Shown: in pieces, positions 1-6,963 of the stretch
How positions within the stretch are numbered: the stretch's first letter is position 1
Layout of the letters: each line of letters starts with the position of its first letter
NCBI GenBank assembly: GCA_016783245.1
Contig: JADHWY010000001.1
Location: 1 to 38,006 of the forward strand
From: Dehalococcoidales bacterium
GTDB lineage: Bacteria > Chloroflexota > Dehalococcoidia > Dehalococcoidales > BS750m-G39
Direction: 5' to 3'
Length of the DNA: 38,006 bases
The notes under the pieces: generated by a model
Database searches by the model: none
What the model was told of the DNA's origin: nothing
What the model saw: the letters and a program-made list of their open reading frames with translations, nothing else
Made by a program: the position numbers and the translations under genes

Positions 1-43
1 TCGGTTCCGAAGACCGATGCTCTGTCCGCTGAGCTATAGGCGC
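1..43 (-). tRNA. tRNA-Arg (TCG), 3' part cut by window edge
   Basis: The reverse complement begins GCGCCTATAGCTCAGC, a standard acceptor arm and D-arm start. It continues to an anticodon stem TCGGT/ACCGA around the loop CTTCGGA, so the anticodon is TCG, which reads CGA (Arg). The variable loop, T-arm and 3' acceptor strand lie beyond the left edge. It is 8 bases downstream of tRNA-His on the same strand and is probably co-transcribed with it. Confidence 0.85.
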
Positions 44-51
44 AAATTCGG

Positions 52-128
52 TGGGGTGAGTGGAGGGATTTGAACCCTCGATCTCCAGGGCCACAACCTG
101 GCGCCTTAACCACTAGGCCACACTCACC
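52..128 (-). tRNA. tRNA-His (GTG)
   Basis: The reverse complement folds as a full tRNA with anticodon loop TTGTGGC, giving anticodon GTG (His). The acceptor stem GTGAGTG/CACTCAC is preceded by an extra G and followed by C73. This gives the G-1:C73 pair that marks tRNA-His. A CCA end is encoded at 52-54. The T-loop TTCAAAT is normal. The tRNA-Pro in this window has no encoded CCA, so CCA encoding is not uniform here. Confidence 0.95.
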
Positions 129-141
129 ACAGGGTATTAAC

Positions 142-170
142 ATTATAGCTAAAAAGCCTTTCCCTTTCAA
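142..170 (-). promoter_or_regulatory. Sigma70-type promoter for the tRNA-His/tRNA-Arg pair
   Basis: On the minus strand TTGAAA (165-170), a 17-base spacer and TATAAT (142-147) lie 13 bases upstream of the tRNA-His 5' end. This is the spacing expected for a short-leader tRNA transcript. Matched by eye to the consensus. Confidence 0.7.
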
Positions 171-181
171 TTATGGAGGGA

Positions 182-472
182 TTATTGGCTGGCCTTTGGA
201 ACCAGCCCTACTATGGTAACCCCGATTCCCCCCTCCCCGTATTCCCCGCCTCGGTACGATGCCACTAAGGAATGTTGAGCTAGGTGCTCGGTGATTGCCC
301 GTCGCAGAGTCCCCGTCCCCTTGCCGTGAACTATCCTGACCTGATTAAGGCCGTCCAGAAAGGCGTCATCGAGGTATTTATCCAGCTTGGGCAGGGCTTC
401 ATCTACAGTGAGCCGACGGAGGTGTAGCTCACCTGGGGTTGTGTTGTCATGATAGTTGTCTTTAGATACCAT
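182..472 (-). CDS. Stand-alone MutS2-type Smr domain protein
   Basis: This 96-residue protein is essentially one Smr domain, the module normally found at the C-terminus of MutS2, where it binds or nicks DNA or RNA. The motif HGKGTGTLR (residues 49-57) and the later GGEYGEGGIGVTIV strand match the MutS2 version closely. The usual LDLRG motif reads LHLRR (16-20). The aspartate linked to nuclease activity is therefore His and the glycine is Arg, so cleavage may be lost while nucleic-acid binding stays; this is an inference. No MutS2 body is encoded next to it, because an in-frame stop lies just upstream of the ATG. It sits 41 bases downstream of the DUF89 gene on the same strand, possibly in one transcript. 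Confidence 0.8.
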   Translation of the reverse strand: MVSKDNYHDNTTPGELHLRRLTVDEALPKLDKYLDDAFLDGLNQVRIVHGKGTGTLRRAITEHLAQHSLVASYRGGEYGEGGIGVTIVGLVPKASQ

Positions 473-513
473 AGCTAAGCCAGTTTAACAAAGTTCCGAA
501 CCCTCTCACAACT

Positions 514-1353
514 TCACCGCAGCAACGCCACATAGCTGTTGAGGGACACTTTGAGGGAGTCAGCTACCGGCTTACATTTAGCCATCAGGCAGTAAAAAAC
601 CTTCCCCCGGGCGGGAAGTTCAGATAGGGATTCCCAGTACCCCATGCCTTTGGCGAAGACAAGGTCGGCAGATTGGAATTCCTGCTTGAACTCATGGGAT
701 GCCTGAGAGAAGTCTATCCCCGGGGTGGCTGTGCCCGTAGTTATAACCTCGCCCAATTTATCTTCTATTCCCGCTCTCCTGAGGTCTTCCAGGGTAATGT
801 CATTCTGCACTGGTGACGCCTTGACCACGTAGGTAACCTGCGTCCATTGTTCCATCAAGGTGATAAGGGGGATGTCCAGTAACGCCTCACCGGCGTTATC
901 TGCTAGATACAGTACCCTGTTCGCCGCCCTCAGCCTCGCCTCGAATTGCCCCGAATGGTCAATGGCGAAGCGCAGCGGTTTCTTTATATCCTCCTTCACG
1001 GTATCAAGGGGCCTGAAAAAATCTATGGCATTGGCCCTTGCTGCCATCTCCAGACAATCCCTGAAATCGCCGAAATTTTCAGCACTTATCTCGCCATACA
1101 ACTCTTGGGCTACCGCTATCTCGCTCTCCTTCATTGCGCGGTAGGGGTCATCGTTGCCGGTTATCTCTCTTATGGCGCGGTGGAGCTCGGTGGCAATAAT
1201 AATGGATACCTGGTGGCAGGAGAAGTTCTTTTCCAGGATTCTTAGCCCTTCTCTCACTGCCTTGGCTTGGAGCTGTTCATCTCCAGTGGCTAACTGTGCT
1301 GCCTGATAGATTAACCTCTGCAGGCATGGATAACACTCTTTGGTAGCTTTCAT
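514..1353 (-). CDS. DUF89/ARMT1-family damage-control phosphatase
   Basis: This 279-residue protein belongs to the DUF89 family, metal-dependent phosphatases thought to remove damaged or surplus phosphometabolites. The bacterial/archaeal class has an N-terminal CxxC, seen here as CYPC (residues 7-10). The metal-site motif DNAGE is at 152-156 and the conserved KGMGYWE is at 235-241, both hallmarks of the fold. The ATG at 1351-1353 was chosen because AGGAGAAGG lies directly before it and the protein then starts nine residues before the usual CYPC; an upstream ATG at 1380 has no such site. It is divergent from the rhomboid gene and may be followed by the Smr gene in one operon. The physiological substrate cannot be told from sequence. 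Confidence 0.85.
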   Translation of the reverse strand: MKATKECYPCLQRLIYQAAQLATGDEQLQAKAVREGLRILEKNFSCHQVSIIIATELHRAIREITGNDDPYRAMKESEIAVAQELYGEISAENFGDFRDCLEMAARANAIDFFRPLDTVKEDIKKPLRFAIDHSGQFEARLRAANRVLYLADNAGEALLDIPLITLMEQWTQVTYVVKASPVQNDITLEDLRRAGIEDKLGEVITTGTATPGIDFSQASHEFKQEFQSADLVFAKGMGYWESLSELPARGKVFYCLMAKCKPVADSLKVSLNSYVALLR

Positions 1354-1443
1354 CCTTCTCCTCTGGATAGAATTAGGCAAGATTTGATGCCAAACCCAAT
1401 TCTACCCTATTTGAGCGCTCGATTGCTATCTCTTGCCTCCTGC

Positions 1444-1473
1444 TTGCTAACGGGGTGGCTTAGGCGTTATTAT
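1444..1473 (+). promoter_or_regulatory. Candidate promoter for the rhomboid gene, almost no leader
   Basis: TTGCTA (1444-1449), an 18-base spacer and TATTAT (1468-1473). The -10 box ends only 9 bases before the ATG at 1483, so transcription would start about 3 bases upstream of the start codon. A longer reading frame from 1384 would make this element coding. Confidence 0.4.
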
Positions 1474-1482
1474 GAAGGGCAA

Positions 1483-2067
1483 ATGATAGTGTATAGAAGC
1501 TCCAGACATTCGACCCTGAACCCGATATGGGTGTTGATAGGGTTAAATGTCATACTATTTATCGTTACCCTTATAGACCGAGATGTCATCTTCCTACTTG
1601 GGTTTAACCCGGCAAGTTTCTCATCCCGGCCCTGGACGATAATAACCAGCCTGTTTATTCATGGCGGCTTCTGGCACATTATAGCTAACATGATAACCTT
1701 CTATTTCTTCGGGAAAAACGTACTTAGATTGGTGGGGGAAAACAAGTTCCTGGCGGTCTATTTCATCGGCGGCATAGTAGGTAATATTCTTTTTATGCTG
1801 CTGGCATCGCCTTATGCCGTAGCTGTGGGAGCCTCGGGGGCTGTCTTTGCTTTGGGCGGTGCCCTTGCTGTAATGAGGCCGAAACTGAGGGTTCTGATAT
1901 TTCCCGTACCCGCTCCGGTGCCTCTTTGGGCGGCGGTAATTGGGGGTTTTGTAGTGCTCCTCTTTGTTCCCGGCATCGCCTGGCAGGCTCACCTCGGAGG
2001 CTTGATTGTTGGTCTCATCGGCGGCTATTTCTTCAGGAAGGCGGAGCGCCGCTTCGCTTTTGCCTGA
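1483..2067 (+). CDS. Rhomboid family intramembrane serine protease
   Basis: This is a 194-residue polytopic membrane protein. The rhomboid catalytic serine is in GASGAVFAL (Ser118) and the catalytic His is in WQAHLGGL (His170). The conserved HGGFWHIIAN segment (60-69) supplies the oxyanion-side His and Asn residues. Around six hydrophobic helices are visible and the size is typical of a minimal bacterial rhomboid. These enzymes cut single-pass membrane proteins within the bilayer; the substrate is unknown here. The ATG at 1483 was chosen because the first transmembrane helix then begins about 15 residues in. The frame stays open back to an ATG at 1384, which would add a 33-residue basic extension with no visible ribosome-binding site. 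A GYD gene follows with its own promoter. Confidence 0.88.
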   Translation: MIVYRSSRHSTLNPIWVLIGLNVILFIVTLIDRDVIFLLGFNPASFSSRPWTIITSLFIHGGFWHIIANMITFYFFGKNVLRLVGENKFLAVYFIGGIVGNILFMLLASPYAVAVGASGAVFALGGALAVMRPKLRVLIFPVPAPVPLWAAVIGGFVVLLFVPGIAWQAHLGGLIVGLIGGYFFRKAERRFAFA

Positions 2068-2085
2068 CCCTGGATGTTGCGTCCA

Positions 2086-2114
2086 TTGACTACCAGCAGA
2101 GTGGGCTTTAATAT
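2086..2114 (+). promoter_or_regulatory. Sigma70-type promoter for the GYD gene
   Basis: TTGACT (2086-2091), a 17-base spacer and TAATAT (2109-2114) lie 47 bases upstream of the GYD start, just past the end of the rhomboid gene. Matched by eye to the consensus. Confidence 0.6.
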
Positions 2115-2161
2115 AGCAAGAGTAGCTGGAATGCGAATCTTGTGAGGAAGGAGGTGGAGCA

Positions 2162-2455
2162 ATGGCCACTTATATGATGTTGGTCCTGCTTACAGGGCAA
2201 GGCGTGCAGAATATTAAAAGCAGTCCTACCCGTGTCGACACGGCCAGGGAAATCTTTCGGGACATGGGGGCAAAGGTGAAAGAGGTCTATCTCTTGATGG
2301 GACGCTATGATATGGCTTTTGTGGTGGAGGCACCGAACTATGAAACTGTAGCTAAGGCTGCCCTCATTCTCGATTCGCTTGGCAGCATGCGCACCGAAAC
2401 CCTCCGCGCTTTCACCGAGGATGAATACCGGAAGATTATTTCTGATATACCATAA
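2162..2455 (+). CDS. GYD domain protein
   Basis: This 97-residue cytosolic protein covers a whole GYD domain, a ferredoxin-like alpha/beta fold of unknown function common in archaea and anaerobic bacteria. The diagnostic region is LMGRYDMAFVVEAP (about residues 45-58), which holds the G-x-Y-D motif as GRYD. The ending MRTETLRAFTEDEYRKI is also typical. A strong AAGGAGGT lies about 7 bases before the ATG. It has its own promoter and precedes folP by 86 bases. The family resembles Lrp/AsnC ligand-binding modules but has no DNA-binding domain here, so direct regulation of DNA is unlikely. Confidence 0.85.
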   Translation: MATYMMLVLLTGQGVQNIKSSPTRVDTAREIFRDMGAKVKEVYLLMGRYDMAFVVEAPNYETVAKAALILDSLGSMRTETLRAFTEDEYRKIISDIP

Positions 2456-2541
2456 TCGGTTATTCACAGCATTGCTGGACGCTCTAGATATCCAATGCTA
2501 GAATTCAACACAGTTTAGTATCTTTTGATAAGGTGTTAGTT

Positions 2542-3402
2542 ATGAAAGGGTTGGGTACTACCAGGTGTGGCAATACCGAGTTCCGTTGGGGGGAACGGAC
2601 CTATGTTATGGGAATTATAAATCTCTCTCCGGACTCTTTCTCTGGCGACGGGATTGCCGACCTCGGAGCAGCGGCGGCACAGGCACATCGTTTTGTCAGC
2701 GAGGGCGCTGATATTCTGGATATTGGCGGTGAGTCTACCCGCCCCGGCTCCACTCCGGTCTCCATTAGTGAGGAAATCAAGCGGGTGGTTCCGATTATAG
2801 AGCGGCTGTCTTCTGAGGTGCCGGTACCGCTGAGCGTTGATACCTATAAGGCGGAGGTGGCGCGCCGGGCACTGGAGGCGGGTGCCGCCATAATAAATGA
2901 CCAGTGGGGCTTGAAGCGAGACCAGCAGCTGGCCGAACTGGCTGCTGAGTGGAACATTCCTCTTATTTTGATGAGTAACCAGCGGGACAAGGGGGGTTAT
3001 GATACCGAGGTCAACCGCGATACAGCCTACTATGAAGACCTTGTGACTGAGGTAACTGCGTCTCTTCGGCAGAGCCTGGAGCTGGCGTTGAAGCTGGGTG
3101 TAGCTCGAGATAATATTATTCTGGACCCCGGCATCGGATTCGGCAAAACCTGGCAGCAGGACATGGAGATTCTTCGCCGCCTGGAGGAGCTAAAACAGCT
3201 GGGCAGGCCTATTTTGATTGGGCCCTCTCGTAAGTCATTTATTGGCTTGGCATTGAACCTCCCTGTGGAGGAGCGGGTGGAAGGTACTGCTGCCGCTGTA
3301 GCTATTGGCATCGCTAAGGGCGTTGATATAGTACGGGTACATGATGTTCAGCAGATGGTGAGGGTCTGCCGATTGAGTGACGCTATCATCCGCTCTGGAT
3401 AA
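2542..3402 (+). CDS. folP: Dihydropteroate synthase
   Basis: This enzyme joins p-aminobenzoate to dihydropterin pyrophosphate to make dihydropteroate, in the folate pathway. The 286-residue TIM barrel shows all the expected motifs in order: INLSPDSF (26-33), DIGGESTRPG (60-69), SVDT (98-101), DPGIGFGKT (195-203), GPSRKSF (227-233) and VRVHD near 264. The ATG at 2542 follows AAGGTG at 7 bases and is preferred to a GTG three codons upstream. Its 3' end overlaps the convergent pabC by 17 bases. The neighbouring pabBAC operon makes its substrate p-aminobenzoate, so folate genes cluster here, though folE is about 18 kb away. Confidence 0.95.
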   Translation: MKGLGTTRCGNTEFRWGERTYVMGIINLSPDSFSGDGIADLGAAAAQAHRFVSEGADILDIGGESTRPGSTPVSISEEIKRVVPIIERLSSEVPVPLSVDTYKAEVARRALEAGAAIINDQWGLKRDQQLAELAAEWNIPLILMSNQRDKGGYDTEVNRDTAYYEDLVTEVTASLRQSLELALKLGVARDNIILDPGIGFGKTWQQDMEILRRLEELKQLGRPILIGPSRKSFIGLALNLPVEERVEGTAAAVAIGIAKGVDIVRVHDVQQMVRVCRLSDAIIRSG

Positions 3403-4240
3403 CCAGTTTCTTATATGCCGCCATCAGCCGTTTGGTGATAGCCTCTGGCCTGCCGGAGGCGACAGGCTTGCCTTCTGCCTCGGTGAGAGGCATAATCTCC
3501 ATAAGCGAGTTGGTCAGGAAGGCTTCCTCAGCCTGGGAAAACTCGTCCGGTTTTATATCCTGTTCAGCGGCATCAATGCCCAGCTTTGAAGCCAACTCCA
3601 GAATCGTCCCTCTGGTAATTCCAGGAAGAATACCGCTTTCCTCTCCCGGCGTCCTTAGTGTACCGTGGGTTACAATGAAGATGTTACTCATGCTGGCTTC
3701 AGCCAGAATCCCTTTCTCGTTGAGGAACAGAGCTTCGTCAGCCCCGGCTGCTCTGGCTTCCTGCCTGGCAAGCATGCTTTCCAGGTGACTGGTTGACTTG
3801 AGCCTGGAGAGGGGCGATTGGCTGTTACGGCGGATGGAGGAGATAATCGCTCTGAACCCCTTTTGGTAAATCTCTTTGGGGTAGGGGTGGTAATGTTGAG
3901 CCATTATCAGCACCGTAGGTTTCTTACATGTGCTGGGGTCGGGGACCATCTTGCCCTCACCGGAGGAGATGGTGATGCGGATACGGGCGTCAACCAGCTT
4001 GTTGACGTGTAGGATATCTATCACTGCCTGCTTCAGCTTTGCTGTCTTGATGGGCACTCCCAGTATGTCGGTGGCATGTGACAGTCGGCTGAGGTGGCTA
4101 TCCATGCGAAATACCTTGCCGCCATAGGCGCGCATGGTCTCAAAGAGGCCGAATCCGTAGAGAAAGCCATAGTCCAGGGGGGATATGCGTGCTTTACTGC
4201 GGGGCATTAGTGAGCCATTGAGGTAAACAATTTCACTCAT
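3386..4240 (-). CDS. pabC: Aminotransferase class IV, probable aminodeoxychorismate lyase
   Basis: This is a 284-residue fold-type IV PLP enzyme. The PLP lysine is most likely Lys148, in SRLKSTSHLESML. The LAEASMSNIFIV segment (about 179-190) is the usual phosphate/cofactor-binding stretch. Class IV includes branched-chain aminotransferase (IlvE), D-amino-acid transaminase and 4-amino-4-deoxychorismate lyase (PabC), and sequence alone separates these poorly. PabC is chosen from context: the gene starts 4 bases after pabA in a pabB-pabA-pabC operon beside folP. PabC releases pyruvate from aminodeoxychorismate to give p-aminobenzoate. The ATG at 4238-4240 follows GGAG at 7 bases; an upstream start at 4273 lies inside pabA and is less likely. 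Confidence 0.8.
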   Translation of the reverse strand: MSEIVYLNGSLMPRSKARISPLDYGFLYGFGLFETMRAYGGKVFRMDSHLSRLSHATDILGVPIKTAKLKQAVIDILHVNKLVDARIRITISSGEGKMVPDPSTCKKPTVLIMAQHYHPYPKEIYQKGFRAIISSIRRNSQSPLSRLKSTSHLESMLARQEARAAGADEALFLNEKGILAEASMSNIFIVTHGTLRTPGEESGILPGITRGTILELASKLGIDAAEQDIKPDEFSQAEEAFLTNSLMEIMPLTEAEGKPVASGRPEAITKRLMAAYKKLVIQSG

Positions 4241-4244
4241 CAGT

Positions 4245-4832
4245 CTACTCCTTAGCCCACCTGGGCTGGACAAATTTTAGGAAGTTTTTGAGCACATCGT
4301 GCCCGACATCGGTCATTATTGATTCCGGGTGGAATTGCACCCCCTCGACGACATATTCCCTGTGTCGCACCCCCATAATCACACCGTCGTCGGTGGTGGC
4401 GGTCAGTTTCAATACCGAAGGGAAGGCGCTGCGGTCTATTACCAGGGAGTGGTAGCGCCCTGCTTCAATGGGGTTGGGAAGTCCCTGGTATACAGTTTTG
4501 CCGTCATGATGGATGAGGGAGCTCTTGCCATGGGTGGGAAGAGAGGCGCCGACAATTTGACCGCCGTAGACATAGCCGATGCACTGGTGCCCGAGGCAGA
4601 CGCCGAGGATGGGGATTTCGCCGGCAAAGCGGCGGATAACATCATTGGCAATACCTGCCTCCAGCGGGGTGCAGGGTCCGGGAGAGATGATAATATGGGA
4701 CGGGCAGAGGCTCTCGATATCTTCTAAAATGATTCGGTCATTGCGGTAAACCGCTGGCTCCCAGCCCAGCTCTCCCAGGTACTGGGCAAGGTTATAGACG
4801 AAGGAATCATAGTTATCAATGATTAATACCAT
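4245..4832 (-). CDS. pabA: Aminodeoxychorismate synthase glutamine amidotransferase subunit
   Basis: This 195-residue class I glutamine amidotransferase hydrolyses glutamine and passes ammonia to PabB. The catalytic triad is Cys79 in GVCLGHQ, with His168 and Glu170 in FHPES. The start IIDNYDSFVYNL and the oxyanion-region SPGPCTP are typical of the PabA/TrpG family. PabA and TrpG are nearly indistinguishable, and one protein often serves both pathways. The assignment follows the partner directly upstream, which is a PabB by its active-site motif. It begins 2 bases after pabB ends and is followed by pabC after 4 bases, so the three are almost certainly translated from one message. Confidence 0.88.
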   Translation of the reverse strand: MVLIIDNYDSFVYNLAQYLGELGWEPAVYRNDRIILEDIESLCPSHIIISPGPCTPLEAGIANDVIRRFAGEIPILGVCLGHQCIGYVYGGQIVGASLPTHGKSSLIHHDGKTVYQGLPNPIEAGRYHSLVIDRSAFPSVLKLTATTDDGVIMGVRHREYVVEGVQFHPESIMTDVGHDVLKNFLKFVQPRWAKE

Positions 4833-4834
4833 AG

Positions 4835-6280
4835 CTACTTCACCGGTGCCTCTACCATATTGATGGCGTTAACCAGCGCCCTGGCTTTATCCAGCGTTTC
4901 CTGATACTCGGCCTCGGGGTCAGAATCATAAACCACGGCTCCGCCCACCTGGTAGTAAGCCTTTCTCCCTTTGATAATAAAAGTGCGGATGACGATGCTA
5001 AGGTCAAGGTCACCGTTGAAGCTCAGATAGCCAATATTTCCGGTATATACGTTCCTCCTTGTCGGCTCCAGTTCATCTATAATCTCCATGGCTCGCACCT
5101 TAGGGGCGCCGGTTATGGAACCGCCGGGAAAGGTGGCTTTGAGCAGGTCGATGCCATTTTTGCCTTCTCTGAGCCTTCCCACTACGGTAGAGGTGAGGTG
5201 AAACACGGTGGGAAACACCTCCAGAATAGCCAATTCGGTCACCTTGACTGTGCCATAGCGACATACGCGACCCAGGTCGTTTCTCTCCAGGTCCACTATC
5301 ATAATATTCTCCGCGCGGTCCTTGACACTGCTTACCAGCTCCTGAGACAGCGCGCCATCTTCTTTTGAGGTCTTCCCTCGCGGGCGGGTGCCCTTGATAG
5401 GTCGTGTCTCTACACGGTCTCCCTGGATGCGGAGAAACCTCTCCGGCGAGGCGCTTATCACTGAGACCTCGTCAAAGCCGAGATAGCAGGCAAAGGGTGC
5501 CGGGTTTATCTGGCGCAGCCGCTGATACAGCTCATAAGGGGCGATGGAAAGCTCGGCTTCGAACCGCTGAGACAGGTTCACCTCAAAAATATCCCCAGCA
5601 ATAATATACTGCCTGGCTTTCTCCACGGCGGCTACATATTCCCGGTGGGTGAAACCCCCTCTGAGGCTCGCTGGTGTGGCAGGGGAGGATATAGGTGTCA
5701 ACGGTGCCTCTGTATCATGTCTCGGCATTTCGGCCAGTTTATCTTTCATCTCATTTAAACGTCGGGCGGCCCTCTTCGTTCTCTCTGGCTCTCTCATTTC
5801 GGGGAAACCGGTGGAGATGATGTAGGCTTTGCCTTGCTGGTTGTCAAGGGCTAAAATCAGGTCGTAAAAACCAAAGTAGCACTCAGGCAGCTGGAGGTCA
5901 TCAATGGTGGTGCTGGGCAGACGTTCAATAAAATGACAGAGGTCATAGCTGAAGTAACCTACTGCCCCGCCTATGAACGGCACTGGTGGGGAATCAGACT
6001 CCAGGCGGTAAACTTCGAGGAAGTGATTGAGCACATCGAAGGGGTTGCCCTGTAGGCTGCTCTGTTCAGCACCTCGGGTGATAGTTATCTCAGTTCCGCG
6101 ACTGCTCACTACCAGGAAGGGATTGCTGCTCATAAAGGAATAGCATCCTAGCTTATGAGGGTCCATGCCACTGTCTAAGAAGAAACTGAACCGATTGTCT
6201 TTGAGGAGTTGGAAGACTTCAGGTGGCGACAATGGTAACTCTATTTCTTCTATCAGTGGACGGCGAGGTATTCTGACCAT
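4835..6280 (-). CDS. pabB: Aminodeoxychorismate synthase component I
   Basis: This 481-residue chorismate-utilising enzyme converts chorismate and ammonia to 4-amino-4-deoxychorismate. The N-terminal TrpE/PabB-like domain (about 10-160) is followed by the chorismate-binding domain (about 210-475), which contains PIKGTRPRG (294-302). The lysine in PIKGT (Lys296) is the mark of PabB; anthranilate synthase has alanine there (PIAGT). Other conserved stretches are ERNDLGRV, FPGGSITGAPK and YQVGGAVVYDSDPE. It heads the pabBAC operon. The ATG at 6278-6280 has no obvious Shine-Dalgarno sequence despite a leader of roughly 38 bases from the promoter proposed here. Confidence 0.93.
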   Translation of the reverse strand: MVRIPRRPLIEEIELPLSPPEVFQLLKDNRFSFFLDSGMDPHKLGCYSFMSSNPFLVVSSRGTEITITRGAEQSSLQGNPFDVLNHFLEVYRLESDSPPVPFIGGAVGYFSYDLCHFIERLPSTTIDDLQLPECYFGFYDLILALDNQQGKAYIISTGFPEMREPERTKRAARRLNEMKDKLAEMPRHDTEAPLTPISSPATPASLRGGFTHREYVAAVEKARQYIIAGDIFEVNLSQRFEAELSIAPYELYQRLRQINPAPFACYLGFDEVSVISASPERFLRIQGDRVETRPIKGTRPRGKTSKEDGALSQELVSSVKDRAENIMIVDLERNDLGRVCRYGTVKVTELAILEVFPTVFHLTSTVVGRLREGKNGIDLLKATFPGGSITGAPKVRAMEIIDELEPTRRNVYTGNIGYLSFNGDLDLSIVIRTFIIKGRKAYYQVGGAVVYDSDPEAEYQETLDKARALVNAINMVEAPVK

Positions 6281-6324
6281 AGAATTAACTGGTTGAGTAT
6301 TCAGTCTTAGTGGTGGTTATCTGC

Positions 6325-6353
6325 ATCATACAACAGGGGGAAAGCTCAGTCAA
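6325..6353 (-). promoter_or_regulatory. Sigma70-type promoter for pabBAC
   Basis: On the minus strand TTGACT (6348-6353), a 17-base spacer and TATGAT (6325-6330) lie 44 bases upstream of the pabB start. This is a near-consensus match. It diverges from the glutaredoxin promoter across the same 230-base gap. Confidence 0.7.
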
Positions 6354-6469
6354 TCAAGTACGGGGTGGGGCTTCTTACAGAGGAACGCCTGCCTGTGATA
6401 GAATATTGTCAGGAATCAGTTTGGGATGTTAATTGAAGAATCAACCAAGATTAAACTTAACCTGGAATG

Positions 6470-6498
6470 TTGACATCTCTTATAGGCGGAGATAAGAT
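6470..6498 (+). promoter_or_regulatory. Sigma70-type promoter for the glutaredoxin gene
   Basis: A perfect -35 TTGACA (6470-6475), a 17-base spacer and TAAGAT (6493-6498) lie 30 bases before the proposed GTG start. No CsoR-like inverted repeat is visible here, so this gene is probably not under the same control as the copper cluster it faces. Confidence 0.75.
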
Positions 6499-6528
6499 TT
6501 CGTTGCATTCTGTATGGGAGGTAAGAGA

Positions 6529-6771
6529 GTGAGTGATAAGAAAGTAGTGGTCTATTCCACACCTACCTGCCCCTATTGTAAGAGGGTAAAGCATTATCTT
6601 GACCAAAAAGGCATCTCCTATGTTGAGCATAATGTGGCTGAGGATAAGAAGGCAGCTCAGGAGATGATGCGGAAAACGAAGCAGATGGGCGTCCCTGTAA
6701 TCGTCATCGATGATGATGAAATCGTGGTGGGTTTCGACCAGACCCTGCTGGACAAATTGCTCTCAGAGTAG
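6529..6771 (+). CDS. Glutaredoxin-like thiol-disulfide protein
   Basis: This 80-residue thioredoxin-fold protein has the active site CPYC (residues 14-17), the typical glutaredoxin/NrdH dithiol motif. A conserved cis-proline loop follows (GVPVIVID), then GFDQTLLDKLL. It probably reduces disulfides or handles glutaredoxin-type transfer in the cytosol; its electron donor is not visible. The GTG at 6529 was chosen because GGGAGG lies 7 bases before it. An in-frame ATG at 6514 would place that GGGAGG inside the gene. It converges on the copper cluster with a 20-base gap to the YHS gene, but transcription is from its own promoter. Confidence 0.87.
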   Translation: MSDKKVVVYSTPTCPYCKRVKHYLDQKGISYVEHNVAEDKKAAQEMMRKTKQMGVPVIVIDDDEIVVGFDQTLLDKLLSE

Positions 6772-6791
6772 TCGCTTGGGGATGACCAGCC

Positions 6792-6947
6792 CTACTTCTT
6801 CTCCTCGGCCAGATATTTCTTCGGGTTCTGGTCGAAAGCCTTTTTACACCACATGGCGCAGAAGTAGTATTTCTTTCCCTTGTATTCGGATGTAGCTACT
6901 GCTTTGCTCTCCTCAACCTCCATCTTGCAGACAGGGTCAACTGCCAT
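6792..6947 (-). CDS. YHS domain mini-protein, last gene of the copper cluster
   Basis: This 51-residue protein is a single YHS domain. It has DPVCKMEV (residues 4-11), then KYYFCAMWCKKAF (about 26-38) and a lysine-rich tail. The conserved Cys of DPVC and the C-x3-C of the FCAMWC segment are the likely metal ligands. YHS modules occur in P-type ATPases and multicopper proteins and are linked to copper or other heavy-metal handling. The start is supported by AAGGAGGTG about 4 bases before the ATG. It begins 16 bases after copA ends on the same strand, so it is probably co-transcribed and may act as a small metal carrier for CopA; this is an inference. Confidence 0.85.
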   Translation of the reverse strand: MAVDPVCKMEVEESKAVATSEYKGKKYYFCAMWCKKAFDQNPKKYLAEEKK

Positions 6948-6963
6948 CGGACACCTCCTTTGA

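Noticed and set aside
4835-6280. Anthranilate synthase (trpE/trpG) for the chorismate enzymes
   Set aside because: The active-site motif is PIKGT, not PIAGT. The neighbours folP and a class IV PLP enzyme fit p-aminobenzoate synthesis, and no other trp gene is present.
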